Assembly (NCBI GenBank): GCA_900543945.1
Contig: UQTN01000029.1
Location: 1-19,433 of the forward strand
DNA length: 19,433 nt
Source: an uncultured Collinsella sp.
GTDB lineage: Bacteria > Actinomycetota > Coriobacteriia > Coriobacteriales > Coriobacteriaceae
Direction of reading: 5' to 3'
A model generated the notes under the pieces. It saw only the letters and a program-made list of their open reading frames with translations. It did no database searches and was not told the DNA's origin. Positions 6,795 through 14,316 of this stretch are shown in pieces (position 1 is the stretch's first letter; each line of letters starts with the position of its first letter). Position numbers and translations under genes: made by a program.

Positions 6795-6956
6795 TACTGC
6801 TACGAAGCATTCAGAGCATCTGGAGTGGACGGCGGCTTGGCTACGAGCTGGGGCTGAGGATCTGAATGGATGGGTGCAATTGTTGGGAGCGAAGGCGTTG
6901 CGGATATGGCCACTTTGGATCTGCGAGACGTGCTGCAGATCGGCGGCTGTTCAAGC
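6795..6956. other. Unassigned spacer between two repeat structures
   Basis: I see no gene in this 162-bp piece of the pta-ackA gap. Open frames on either strand lack a ribosome binding site and recognisable domains. A short palindrome (gatctgc 6918-6924 with gcagatc 6935-6941) lies where a further unit of the adjacent 62-bp array would fall, but it does not share the array's ggaaa/tttcc ends. Confidence 0.4.
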
Positions 6957-7126
6957 GGAAAGCGTATCCCAGTTTGAAGGCGAATTTTGTGATGCAGTTT
7001 CCCCTTGGGGCCTGTTTGGGAAACTGCGGGACGGAATTTTGCTTTATTGTGGGTCGCACTTTCCGCAACGTGCCTCAACCGGAAAGCGTGTCCCAGAATT
7101 TGCGCTCGAAATGGGATAGGGTTTCC
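6957..7126. repeat. Three 46-bp palindromes at exact 62-bp period
   Basis: Units at 6957-7002, 7019-7064 and 7081-7126 are each 46 bp, start with ggaaa, end with tttcc, and are separated by 16-bp spacers. Each is an imperfect palindrome. Unit 1 begins ggaaagcgtatcccag and unit 3 ggaaagcgtgtcccag. Unit 2 matches best in the opposite orientation: its reverse complement begins ggaaagtgcgaccca and ends gcagtttcc, as unit 1 does. Internal sequence has diverged while length and spacing have been kept exactly. No protein is encoded. A repeat family of unknown function, placed before the terminator of the first ackA gene. Confidence 0.8.
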
Positions 7127-7140
7127 GCCGTCCGCCTGCT

Positions 7141-7179
7141 AGCAAAAAGGCCTCCTGAGTCGTTGCTCTGGAGGCCTTT
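7141..7179 (-). terminator. Terminator of downstream acetate kinase gene
   Basis: A 10-bp stem (7146-7155 with 7170-7179, arm aaaggcctcc) encloses a 14-nt loop. On the minus strand the GC-rich part is followed by five T (7144-7148), then gctagc. It lies about 23 bp after the acetate kinase stop and is a convincing intrinsic terminator for that gene. Confidence 0.8.
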
Positions 7180-7201
7180 CGCTTACTTGCAAATGCGCGC
7201 G

Positions 7202-8380
7202 TTAGTTGTTCTTGGTCAGACGCTCGACGTCGTGGGCGATCATGTATTCCTCGTCGGTGGGGATGACCATGACCGTGACGGCGGAACCGGCGGCGCTGAT
7301 GACCTGCGGGCCGTTACCCACGGCCTCGCGGTTCTTGTTGTTGTCGATGCGTACGCCCAGCCACTCAAAGCAGTCGCAGAAGGCCTTGCGGATCGACCAG
7401 TCGTTCTCGCCGATGCCGGCGGTAAAGGTGATGGTGTCCACGCCCGCCATGGAAGCGATCATGGAGCCGGCCTGCTGCATGGCCTTGTAGGCGAACATAT
7501 CGAAGGCGAGCAGGCAGCGCTCGTCGCCCTCGGAGGCGCGTGTACGGATGTCGCGGGCGTCGTTGGAAATACCCGAGATGGCAAGCAGACCAGACTGCTT
7601 GTTCATCATGTCATCGACTTCCTGATAGCTGTAGCCGCCCTCGCGCTGCAGGTAGCATACGGTAGCCGGGTCAATGGAACCGCAGCGGGTACCCATCATC
7701 AGACCGTCAAGCGGCGTGAGGCCCATCGTGGTGTCGCGGCACACGCCGTCCTCGATAGCAGCGAGCGAAGCACCGTTACCCAAATGGCACGAAAGCAGAC
7801 GGTGGCAGCGCGAACCCAGGATCTCCTTGGCCATCATCCACTCATAGCGGTGGCTCGTGCCGTGGGCGCCGTACTTGCGCACGTGGTACTTGTCGCACAC
7901 GTCCTTGGGCAGCGCGTAGGTATAGGCGACCTCGGGCATGGTCATGTGGAACGAGGTATCGAAGACGGCGACGTTGGGCAGCTCCGGATACTTCTCGCGG
8001 CAATACTCGATTGCTGCGGCCTCGCCGTAGTTGTGCAGCGGAGCAAGCGGTGCCACCTCAAGAATCTTGGCCATAACCTCGTCGTCGACAACTGCGGAAT
8101 CATCGAAGTGCCAGCCGCCCTGAACGATACGATGGCCAATGCCATCAATCGTAAAGTCGGTCTTCTCGAGCTCCTCGAGTACGCGCGCAATGGCCGAGCG
8201 ATGATCGGGGAAGGGAACCTCTTCGGTCTGCTTGGCGCCACCGTTCTCGGAGTGGCCAAAGATGCCCATGTCCGAACCGATACGTTCGCAGTTGCCCTTG
8301 GCGAAAACCTCTCGGGTATCGGTATCCAAAAGCTGATATTTAAGGCTTGAGCTGCCGGCGTTGACAACAAGTACGTTCAT
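7202..8380 (-). CDS. ackA: Acetate kinase, downstream copy
   Basis: A 392-residue, full-length acetate kinase of the ASKHA fold, converting acetyl phosphate and ADP to acetate and ATP in the cytosol. It has VNAGSSSLKYQ (6-16), GHRIVQGG (82-89), FDTSFH (140-145), RKYGAHGTSHRY (168-179), CHLGNGAS (198-205), GTRCGSIDPA (230-239) and IPTDEE (373-378). Residues matching the known catalytic set of the Methanosarcina enzyme are Asn7, Arg84, Asp141, His173, Arg232 and Glu377. Two positions differ from the usual family sequence: VVHGG is IVQGG (Gln87) and GFHG is GAHG (Ala172). AAGGAG at 8385-8390 precedes the ATG by 4 nt. It has its own promoter-like region and terminator, so it is separable from the upstream copy. 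Confidence 0.95.
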   Translation of the reverse strand: MNVLVVNAGSSSLKYQLLDTDTREVFAKGNCERIGSDMGIFGHSENGGAKQTEEVPFPDHRSAIARVLEELEKTDFTIDGIGHRIVQGGWHFDDSAVVDDEVMAKILEVAPLAPLHNYGEAAAIEYCREKYPELPNVAVFDTSFHMTMPEVAYTYALPKDVCDKYHVRKYGAHGTSHRYEWMMAKEILGSRCHRLLSCHLGNGASLAAIEDGVCRDTTMGLTPLDGLMMGTRCGSIDPATVCYLQREGGYSYQEVDDMMNKQSGLLAISGISNDARDIRTRASEGDERCLLAFDMFAYKAMQQAGSMIASMAGVDTITFTAGIGENDWSIRKAFCDCFEWLGVRIDNNKNREAVGNGPQVISAAGSAVTVMVIPTDEEYMIAHDVERLTKNN

Positions 8381-8435
8381 GAGACTCCTTTGCAGTGCAA
8401 TACGGTCGGTACAGGCCCCTTAAGGCGGCCGCATG

Positions 8436-8473
8436 TTAATAAGAAGTTATCATATCTTGATAAATAGCTATCA
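8436..8473 (-). promoter_or_regulatory. Candidate ackA promoter with overlapping palindrome
   Basis: On the minus strand ttatca (8463-8458, 4 of 6 matches to -35) is separated by 16 bp from tattaa (8441-8436, -10-like). The -35 hexamer is the first arm of a palindrome, TTATCA-agata-TGATAA (8447-8463), and overlaps a second one (tgata 8458-8462 with tatca 8469-8473). This looks like a repressor or activator site. The tatttatca string here is also found upstream of pta. The regulator is unknown. Confidence 0.4.
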
Positions 8474-8494
8474 GATATATCGACCAGCGAGCGC

Positions 8495-8540
8495 AAAAGA
8501 GGGGCCGAACGGCGCTCGGTCGTCCAGCCCCTCCCCTCTT
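8495..8540 (-). terminator. Terminator of upstream acetate kinase gene
   Basis: On the minus strand the arms aagagggg and cccctctt (8533-8540 with 8497-8504) close over a structured loop and run into TTTTGCG (four T, 8495-8498). It starts 5 bp after the stop of the upstream kinase gene and separates the two kinase transcripts. Confidence 0.65.
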
Positions 8541-8544
8541 GCAA

Positions 8545-9723
8545 TTACTTGGCGTTGACGATGCGCTCGACGTCGGAAGCGATCATGAACTCCTCGTCCG
8601 TGGGGATGACAAAGATTTTGACCTTGGAATCCTTGGCAGACAGGCACCAAGCGCCGTCACCACGCAGGGCGTTGCGGGCATGATCCATCTTGACGCCCAT
8701 AAAGGCCAGGCGGTCGGCAACGCCGGCGCGGACGGCCGGAGCATGCTCGCCGATGCCGGCGGTAAAGACCAGGGTGTCCATACCGCACATAGAAGTAGCC
8801 ATCTCGGCCGCCTTGGCGGCAATCTTGTAGACAAACATGTCGAAGGCGAGCTGAGCCTCGGGGTCACCAGCGGCGGCGAGCTCCTCGACGTTGCGGCAGT
8901 CGTTGGTCTTGCCGCCGGTCACAGCCAAAAGACCGGACTTCTTGTTCATCATCTCGTCGACCTCGTCGAAGGTATAGCCGCCCTCGCGCTGCAGGTAGCA
9001 CACGGTAGCCGGGTCGATGGAGCCGCAGCGGGTGCCCATCATGACGCCGTCGAGCGGCGTCAGGCCCATGGTGGTGTCCATGCACTTGCCGTCCTCGATG
9101 GCGCACAGGGAAGCGCCGGAGCCGATATGGCACACGACGACCTTGCGGGCCTCGCCGTTGGTCATCTCGGCGACCTTCTTGGAGATGTAACGGTAGCTGG
9201 TGCCGTGGGCGCCGTACTTACGGATGTGCAGCTTGTCGCAGACATCTTTGGGCAGGGCGTAGGTCTTGGCGACCTCGGGCATGTTGAAGTGGAAAGCAGT
9301 GTCGTAGACCGTGACATTGGGCAGGTCGGGATACTGCTCCAGGCAGTACTCGATAACGTTAGCCTCGGGGTTGTTGTGCAGCGGGGCGAGCGGGGCAACC
9401 TCGCGGATCTTGGCGAGAACGTCCTCGTCGACGAGGGAGGAATCGCCAAAGTACCAGCCGCCCTGAACGATGCGGTGGCCGATGCCCTCAATCTTGACGC
9501 CGTTGGCCTCGAGGTCCTTCAGGACGACCTCGATGGCGACCTTGTGGTCGGGGAACTCAATGTTCTCGGTCACCTTCTTGGAGCCGTTGGCAGCGTGGGT
9601 GAAGGTACCGCCGGTAAAGCAGACGCGCTCGCAGGAGCCCTTTGCGGACACCTTATGGGACTTGGTATCGATGACCTGATACTTAAGGGTCGAAGATCCT
9701 GCGTTGACGACCAGAACGTTCAT
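8545..9723 (-). CDS. ackA: Acetate kinase paralogue, upstream copy
   Basis: A 392-residue acetate kinase family protein, alignable without gaps to the downstream copy through at least residue 180. Asn7, Arg84, Asp141, His173 and Arg232 and the PTDEE end are kept. It shares the neighbour's unusual Gln87 and Ala172. It further differs at two normally conserved places: HGTSY (Tyr177, usually His) and CHIGSGAS (Ser202, usually Asn in GNG). It may therefore have different kinetics or a preference for another short-chain acid such as propionate, but acetate remains the default. A gggag site (9732-9728) lies 4 nt before the ATG. Strong C-ending codon bias suggests high expression. Its own terminator follows the stop. 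Confidence 0.92.
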   Translation of the reverse strand: MNVLVVNAGSSTLKYQVIDTKSHKVSAKGSCERVCFTGGTFTHAANGSKKVTENIEFPDHKVAIEVVLKDLEANGVKIEGIGHRIVQGGWYFGDSSLVDEDVLAKIREVAPLAPLHNNPEANVIEYCLEQYPDLPNVTVYDTAFHFNMPEVAKTYALPKDVCDKLHIRKYGAHGTSYRYISKKVAEMTNGEARKVVVCHIGSGASLCAIEDGKCMDTTMGLTPLDGVMMGTRCGSIDPATVCYLQREGGYTFDEVDEMMNKKSGLLAVTGGKTNDCRNVEELAAAGDPEAQLAFDMFVYKIAAKAAEMATSMCGMDTLVFTAGIGEHAPAVRAGVADRLAFMGVKMDHARNALRGDGAWCLSAKDSKVKIFVIPTDEEFMIASDVERIVNAK

Positions 9724-9776
9724 GTGTCTCCCTACTAACAGGCGGTGTGGCGCCGCCAGGTTACATACGCTTCAAT

Positions 9777-9810
9777 AATAAACCCAAACGCCCTCGCGCT
9801 CGGGTTTATT
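9777..9810 (-). terminator. Hairpin after MFS transporter gene
   Basis: A 9-bp stem (aataaaccc 9777-9785 with gggtttatt 9802-9810) encloses a GC-rich loop. On the minus strand the last arm runs gggtttattattg, an interrupted T tract. It lies about 34 bp after the MFS stop and 54 bp before the next gene, so it probably ends the MFS transcript. Confidence 0.5.
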
Positions 9811-9843
9811 GCGTTGATATATAAGTTATCGATGCCCAAATAC

Positions 9844-11004
9844 TCACGGCCTTTGACTTGTAAGACGAAATAGCGCGGGGATATACACCAGGGAAGAAAT
9901 CCCGAGCGCAACAAGCAATACGACTCGAATGCCCGCAACGCTACTCAACACAGCGTTGAGCAGATAGAAAAGAACGGCACCCACCGCCACCATCTGGCTT
10001 TGAACCGAAATCAGTGAACAGCGCATCGAAGAATCGGCAGCATTTTGAAAAATTGAGTATTTGATTGGGGCAAACAACGAGTACGCAACCGTCTGCAGCA
10101 CATAGAACACGGGCAGCAAATTAACCGGAGTAAGGGGAATCAAAAACAAAGCTGTCAATACTAAGCGAATGATGCCGCAAATACGTGCAAAACGGCCCTT
10201 GTCGACACGAGTAATCGCGCTGGGCACAATAAACCCTATGGAGGCGGAGACAAGGAGCTGGACCGCAATGGTCACGCCCGAAGCGACGGCATTCATTCCG
10301 CGGCCTGCAAGCAACAGTGAGAAAAAATCTTCCAGGGCGACGAAGGCAAATGCCTGAGAACAGTCCATGATGAACGATGACCGAAGAACGCCATTACCCG
10401 TAATAGCAGCACCAATCATCTTCGGGCTCATTCCAAGCTCAGGTGTCGCCGCAGTGCCCCCTCTTCGCATCTCAGGAATGCAGATAACGACAACCAACGT
10501 CAACACCATTGCGATGATATCTGCCGAAAGACCAATGAGGTATGCACCGACAGACGAAATGAAGCCGCCCACACAAGCGGAGATGGCATAAGAGGCATAG
10601 AAAACAAATCGCTCAACGACATTAAGTCTTACGAGCTGGTCCTGAGAGACGCTGTCAATGTAAATCGCTTCTATGGATCCGCTCACACATGCAACGGCAA
10701 AACCTTTGAGAGCAAACGCGCCGATTAAAAGCAGAGGAGAACGGACGAGAAGCAGGGCGGCGTAGTATCCAAGCATTCCCACAACGCCAACGAGACCGCT
10801 AGTCTTTCGTCCAAACCTATCAGCAATATAGCCAGTGGGAACTTCAAGGATGAACTTGCTCACTTGATATGCAATCATCATGCTAGAAATCGCCACCATC
10901 GAGAATCCGACGAATTCAAGGTAAACCGTCAGAAAATACAAAATGGTGCTAAAGTTCGACAGAAAAACGAACGTCATATAAAGCAAAACCGTACGGTTTT
11001 TCAT
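9844..11004 (-). CDS. MFS transporter
   Basis: A 386-residue protein with about a dozen hydrophobic segments by eye, typical of the major facilitator superfamily. The loop between helices 2 and 3 carries motif A, GYIADRFGRK (58-67), preceded by EVPT, a pattern common in drug and metabolite efflux proteins. It sits in the inner membrane; the substrate is unknown. I chose the ATG at 11004 because GGAGGG (11016-11011) lies 6 nt upstream; an ATG at 11028 has no such site. Base composition is clearly more AT-rich than neighbours (for example 25 of 60 G/C in 10021-10080), and codon use is less biased, suggesting later acquisition. The LysR regulator gene lies about 120 bp upstream on the same strand and may control it. 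Confidence 0.85.
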   Translation of the reverse strand: MKNRTVLLYMTFVFLSNFSTILYFLTVYLEFVGFSMVAISSMMIAYQVSKFILEVPTGYIADRFGRKTSGLVGVVGMLGYYAALLLVRSPLLLIGAFALKGFAVACVSGSIEAIYIDSVSQDQLVRLNVVERFVFYASYAISACVGGFISSVGAYLIGLSADIIAMVLTLVVVICIPEMRRGGTAATPELGMSPKMIGAAITGNGVLRSSFIMDCSQAFAFVALEDFFSLLLAGRGMNAVASGVTIAVQLLVSASIGFIVPSAITRVDKGRFARICGIIRLVLTALFLIPLTPVNLLPVFYVLQTVAYSLFAPIKYSIFQNAADSSMRCSLISVQSQMVAVGAVLFYLLNAVLSSVAGIRVVLLVALGISSLVYIPALFRLTSQRP

Positions 11005-11123
11005 GCTCCGCCCTCCAAGAGTCAGCAATCTAAATCGGAATCTTGGAAAAGCATGAGGGCAAAGCTGTCAGCTATGTGTTACAAGGCGTCAATAATCACT
11101 TGATGCCTCGAAGCCAATTAATC

Positions 11124-12014
11124 TCACGAAGCAAGATGACGCAATAGGTGCAGAAAAACCGTCTGGTGTCGATCAGTCCAGGAATTTTGCCGATAGCAAA
11201 AGTAGATAGGCAAGGTTACATCACGCGAACCTTCAATGGAGCACTCGCTCACTTCCAATACATCTGATGCGAGAGAAGAGCCAGAAAAACTCAATATCAA
11301 TCCCCCGGCTTGAAGAAACTCAGTCTGCGCCCTGTTTCCGTATTCAACATCACGGAAGCGAAAATTGACGAGCTGGGCTTCGGGACATTGATTGATTGCA
11401 TTGAGACAGGGTGACAAATTAATGGGAACAGCGAGCCTGCCGCCCAGTAACTCGCGAATGGTCATGGCGCCCACAGATTGATGACCCGCTGGGCATGAAA
11501 GAACCTTGAGCTCCTTTTCACCCAAATATTTTGAAGAAAGGACGCTGTCCCGTGGTTCCTCGAATGAGATAGCCGCATCCGAAATGCCAAGCACAAGTGA
11601 TTCAAAGCATGTAGCCGTTGGCTGATGCCACACATCAAGGTGAATCTGAGGGTGCGAGCGTTCAAACGAGTCATACCAGCTTTCGGCAAAAAGGCGCCCC
11701 CGCCCATGAAGGCAGGGGGCGTAAAGACGAAAGTGGCCATCGGGCGAAACGCCGCCGCCCCTCGATTGAACGTACTTTTTGAGATCGTCGACTTGTGCCA
11801 GGATCATACGTGCGCGACGTGCGAGCTCTCTGCCCGCCGGAGACAAAACAGCCTCCCCCGCCGATCGGTCGAGCAAAACAATCTGATACTCAGATTCCAA
11901 CTTTTTGATTGCCGACGAAACGGCCTGCGGACTCACATGAACGGCGCGAGCTGCTTTGCGCACGCCGCCATAGTTCGCTACCGCTTGAAGGTATTCGAGT
12001 TGAGAAAGCTGCAT
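11124..12014 (-). CDS. LysR family transcriptional regulator
   Basis: A 296-residue LysR-type regulator. The N-terminal winged helix-turn-helix is clear: MQLSQLEYLQAVANYGGVRK, then AARAVHVSPQAVSSAIKKLE (21-40), LLDRS (47-51) and LSPAGREL (57-64). The rest fits the two-lobed effector-binding domain, effector unknown. GGAG lies 7 nt before the ATG. Unlike the classic arrangement it is not divergent from its likely target: the MFS transporter follows in the same direction, after a 119-bp gap that could hold a regulated promoter. Like the transporter it is AT-richer than its neighbours. No terminator is seen between it and the preceding HIT gene, so some read-through is possible. Confidence 0.9.
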   Translation of the reverse strand: MQLSQLEYLQAVANYGGVRKAARAVHVSPQAVSSAIKKLESEYQIVLLDRSAGEAVLSPAGRELARRARMILAQVDDLKKYVQSRGGGVSPDGHFRLYAPCLHGRGRLFAESWYDSFERSHPQIHLDVWHQPTATCFESLVLGISDAAISFEEPRDSVLSSKYLGEKELKVLSCPAGHQSVGAMTIRELLGGRLAVPINLSPCLNAINQCPEAQLVNFRFRDVEYGNRAQTEFLQAGGLILSFSGSSLASDVLEVSECSIEGSRDVTLPIYFCYRQNSWTDRHQTVFLHLLRHLAS

Positions 12015-12055
12015 AGATTACTCCAAAGGCAGCCAAGTCGACGGGCCAAGCGCCC

Positions 12056-12391
12056 TCAGATGAGGTTCTCGCCCAGGTTTTTGCCGCCGAGGACGTGCAT
12101 GTGGAAGTGCATGACGGTCTGGCCGGCGTTGACGCCCTTGTTGGAGATGACGCGGAAACCGTCCTCCAGACCCTTGGCCTTGGCGACCTCCTGGATGGCG
12201 TGAGCTATGGCGCCCATGGTCTCGGCGGGTACGTTGTCGGCGATGTCGCTGTAGTGCTTCTTAGGGATCACGAGCGTGTGGACCGGCGCCTGCGGGTTGA
12301 GGTCGTCGAAGGCGATGACCTGGTCGTCCTCATAGACAACGGTCGAGGGGATCTCGTGGTTGGCAATTTTACAGAAGATGCAATCGCACAT
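12056..12391 (-). CDS. HIT family protein (Hint-like)
   Basis: A 111-residue histidine triad protein of the Hint branch. It carries the triad HFHMHV (95-100), with His97 the expected nucleophile. The N-terminus CDCIFCKI includes Cys4 and Cys7, typical of zinc-binding members, and LVIPKKHY and NAGQTVMHFH are conserved. Family members hydrolyse nucleotide phosphoramidates or related adenylates in the cytosol; the physiological role is unclear. AAGGA lies 7 nt before the ATG. It follows xseB by 49 bp on the same strand and probably belongs to the same transcript as xseA and xseB. Confidence 0.93.
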   Translation of the reverse strand: MCDCIFCKIANHEIPSTVVYEDDQVIAFDDLNPQAPVHTLVIPKKHYSDIADNVPAETMGAIAHAIQEVAKAKGLEDGFRVISNKGVNAGQTVMHFHMHVLGGKNLGENLI

Positions 12392-12440
12392 AGCTGGTTC
12401 CTTTCTTACAGACCAAGGTAATTATATTTGGTCGAGATGC

Positions 12441-12707
12441 TTAGAACGAAAGGTTATCATCGGTGTTGGCGGCCTCGCCGTCGGCGAGCACATCGTTGCC
12501 GTCGACGTCCTTAAGGAGCACCGAGACCTTCTGCTCGGCATCGGACAGGCGGGTGCGCAGGCTTTTGAGGAGCTCGACGCCGCGGGTGTAGCTCTCGAGC
12601 GACTCCTCAAGCTCCATATCGCCCGACTCCAGGCTGCGGATGATGAGCTCCAGCTCCTGCGAGGCCTGCTTGTACGTAAGCTGCTCGACCGGGGTCTTCT
12701 CTGCCAT
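12441..12707 (-). CDS. xseB: Exonuclease VII small subunit
   Basis: An 88-residue protein matching XseB. It is a helical hairpin with YKQASQELELIIRSLESGDM (12-31), the conserved LEESLESYTRGVELLKSLR (32-50) and a charged, less ordered tail. It binds the large subunit XseA; the complex degrades single-stranded DNA from both ends in mismatch and damage repair. It starts 42 bp after xseA on the same strand, with AAAGGA 7 nt before the ATG, the usual xseA-xseB order. Length is close to the family norm of about 80 residues. Confidence 0.95.
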   Translation of the reverse strand: MAEKTPVEQLTYKQASQELELIIRSLESGDMELEESLESYTRGVELLKSLRTRLSDAEQKVSVLLKDVDGNDVLADGEAANTDDNLSF

Positions 12708-12749
12708 ATCTGTTTCCTTTCCTAAGGGTCTATCACTGCGAAACGCGGT

Positions 12750-14201
12750 CTACTCGACCGTATCGACCGTTGCTGCCACGTTGCCGTCTGCCATGCGCAC
12801 GCGAATGGCGTCGCCAGGCTTAAAGGTCTTGGCACTCGTAGCCACACCATCATCGCTGTACGCGATGGAATAGCCGCGAGCAAGCACTTTGAGCGGCGAC
12901 AGGGCATCGAGCGACGCTGCCGCACGGCTCAGGTCGGACGCTGGCTTGCTGAGCATCGTGCGCCCTTGATGCTCTAGGCGGGAACTCGCAAGCGTGAGCG
13001 CATGGCGCTTACCATCGAGCCCCGAGGTGCTTGTAATCAGACGCTCGGGCAAGCGCTCAAAGTTGGAGCGGAATGTCCCGACCGAGCGTACTATGGCGCC
13101 CGACAGGCGATCGGCAGTCAGCGCAAGCTCCGATTCGCGACGCTCGACCATAAATGTGGGGTCGTTGAGGCACGGGCGACACGCAGCGGCATCGAGCGCA
13201 TCACCCAAGCGAGCCGTATAGGTATCCCAGGCACGGCGACCGCGCTGATCGAGCATCTCCAGGTCGACCTGGGCCGACCCAATCATCGATGCCATCGCGG
13301 CACCCAGACGCTGATGGCGCGCCTCGAGCACATCGGCCAACTCCGTCATAGCCGGCGCCACCGATTCTGCCGCCGCCGTGGGCGTGGAGGCGCGTCGGTC
13401 GCTCACCATGTCGCAAATCGAGGTATCGGGCTCATGGCCAATGCCGGTCACCACGGGCACAGGACAAGCCGCCACCGCGCGGGCAAGCTCCTCGTCATTA
13501 AAGGTCATGAGGTCCTCAAAGGAGCCGCCGCCGCGCACCAGCAAAATACAGTCGGGCGCCGGCGTAATGGAAGCGGCGCGGCGCAAGCCATCAATGAGCT
13601 CGGCCGGCGCACCCTCGCCTTGAACCTTGGCGCCCACGCAGACAAGCTCGACGAGCGGGTTGCGACGGCGCAGCGTACGCTTGACGTCGTCGATTACCGC
13701 ACCGGAAAGCGAGGTGACGACCGCCACGCGTGAGCAAAACACCGGGATGCGGCGTTTGCGGGACTCGTCCATCAGTCCCTCGCGGCGTAGCTTTTCGGCC
13801 AACTGCGCCACCTGTTGACGCAGCAGACCCTCCCCCGCCAGCGAAAACGAGCGAGCGACAAAGCTCATGCGGCCCGTGGCCTTATAGAGATTGAAGCTGC
13901 CCTTAAAGCTCACCTGCATGCCGTCACGCAGATCGAAGGTACGCTTGAGATAGGCGCCCTTCCAGATGATGCAGTCGACGGCGGCCGAGTCGTCTTTAAT
14001 CTGGAAGTAGCAGTGGCCGCTTCGGGCATTGGGACCACGGAAACCCGTGACCTCGCCCAGGACACTCAGCTGCGGAATGGCATCGAGCGCACCGGCGGCG
14101 ATCTCTACCGCCTGGCTCACGCTGAGCTCCTTACGCTCCTGCTCGTCCGAACCGTCGAACTCGGCGGAAACGGCATTGCCGGTTAGATTCCAGCCTGCCA
14201 C
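12750..14201 (-). CDS. xseA: Exonuclease VII large subunit
   Basis: A 483-residue XseA. An N-terminal OB fold (about 25-125, including LSVLGEVTGF and SGHCYFQIKDD) precedes the catalytic domain. That domain has VAVVTSLSGAVIDDV, LLVRGGGSFEDLMTFNDE, VVTGIGHEPDTSICDMVSDR and RASTPTAAAE, all family signatures. A long helical region that binds XseB follows, then a C-terminal LKVLARGYSIA segment. I chose GTG at 14201 because AAAGGAGG (14213-14206) lies 4 nt upstream. In-frame ATGs at 14219 and 14228 would place this strong site inside the gene. The N-terminus has a short tail (about 15 residues, EFDGSDEQERKE) before the OB fold. The gene heads the xseA-xseB-HIT group. Confidence 0.95.
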   Translation of the reverse strand: MAGWNLTGNAVSAEFDGSDEQERKELSVSQAVEIAAGALDAIPQLSVLGEVTGFRGPNARSGHCYFQIKDDSAAVDCIIWKGAYLKRTFDLRDGMQVSFKGSFNLYKATGRMSFVARSFSLAGEGLLRQQVAQLAEKLRREGLMDESRKRRIPVFCSRVAVVTSLSGAVIDDVKRTLRRRNPLVELVCVGAKVQGEGAPAELIDGLRRAASITPAPDCILLVRGGGSFEDLMTFNDEELARAVAACPVPVVTGIGHEPDTSICDMVSDRRASTPTAAAESVAPAMTELADVLEARHQRLGAAMASMIGSAQVDLEMLDQRGRRAWDTYTARLGDALDAAACRPCLNDPTFMVERRESELALTADRLSGAIVRSVGTFRSNFERLPERLITSTSGLDGKRHALTLASSRLEHQGRTMLSKPASDLSRAAASLDALSPLKVLARGYSIAYSDDGVATSAKTFKPGDAIRVRMADGNVAATVDTVE

Positions 14202-14270
14202 GCAGCCTCCTTTCGTCATCGTGCACAAGGGCTTCGGCCCTGCGCAAATTCAAGTCCAACACATAGTACA

Positions 14271-14300
14271 GCGCCGCGGGGACACAAATCCCCACGGCGC
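14271..14300 (-). terminator. Hairpin after zinc metallopeptidase gene
   Basis: Arms gcgccgcgggga (14271-14282) and tccccacggcgc (14289-14300) pair with one mismatch around a 6-nt loop. On the minus strand it follows the metallopeptidase stop by 16 bp. No T run follows, so it is either a weak or factor-assisted terminator or a 3'-end stabiliser. Confidence 0.4.
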
Positions 14301-14316
14301 CCGTCGGTCCCATTTG

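Noticed and set aside
6800..7078. 92-residue minus-strand open frame in the pta-ackA gap
   Set aside because: It overlaps the palindrome array, has low-complexity Pro/Ser/Thr content, no start signal and no recognisable fold.
6957..7126. CRISPR-like array
   Set aside because: The spacers are only 16 bp, the repeats are diverged and one is inverted, and no cas gene is present. It is a palindrome array, not CRISPR.
6866..8350. Long open frame on plus strand opposite ackA
   Set aside because: Antisense shadow of the acetate kinase gene, caused by high GC and codon bias; no ribosome binding site or known domain. The same applies to 8539-9738 and 4152-5423.
14202..14228. ATG starts for xseA at 14228 or 14219
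   Set aside because: The strong AAAGGAGG at 14213-14206 would fall inside the coding region; GTG 14201 is placed correctly behind it.
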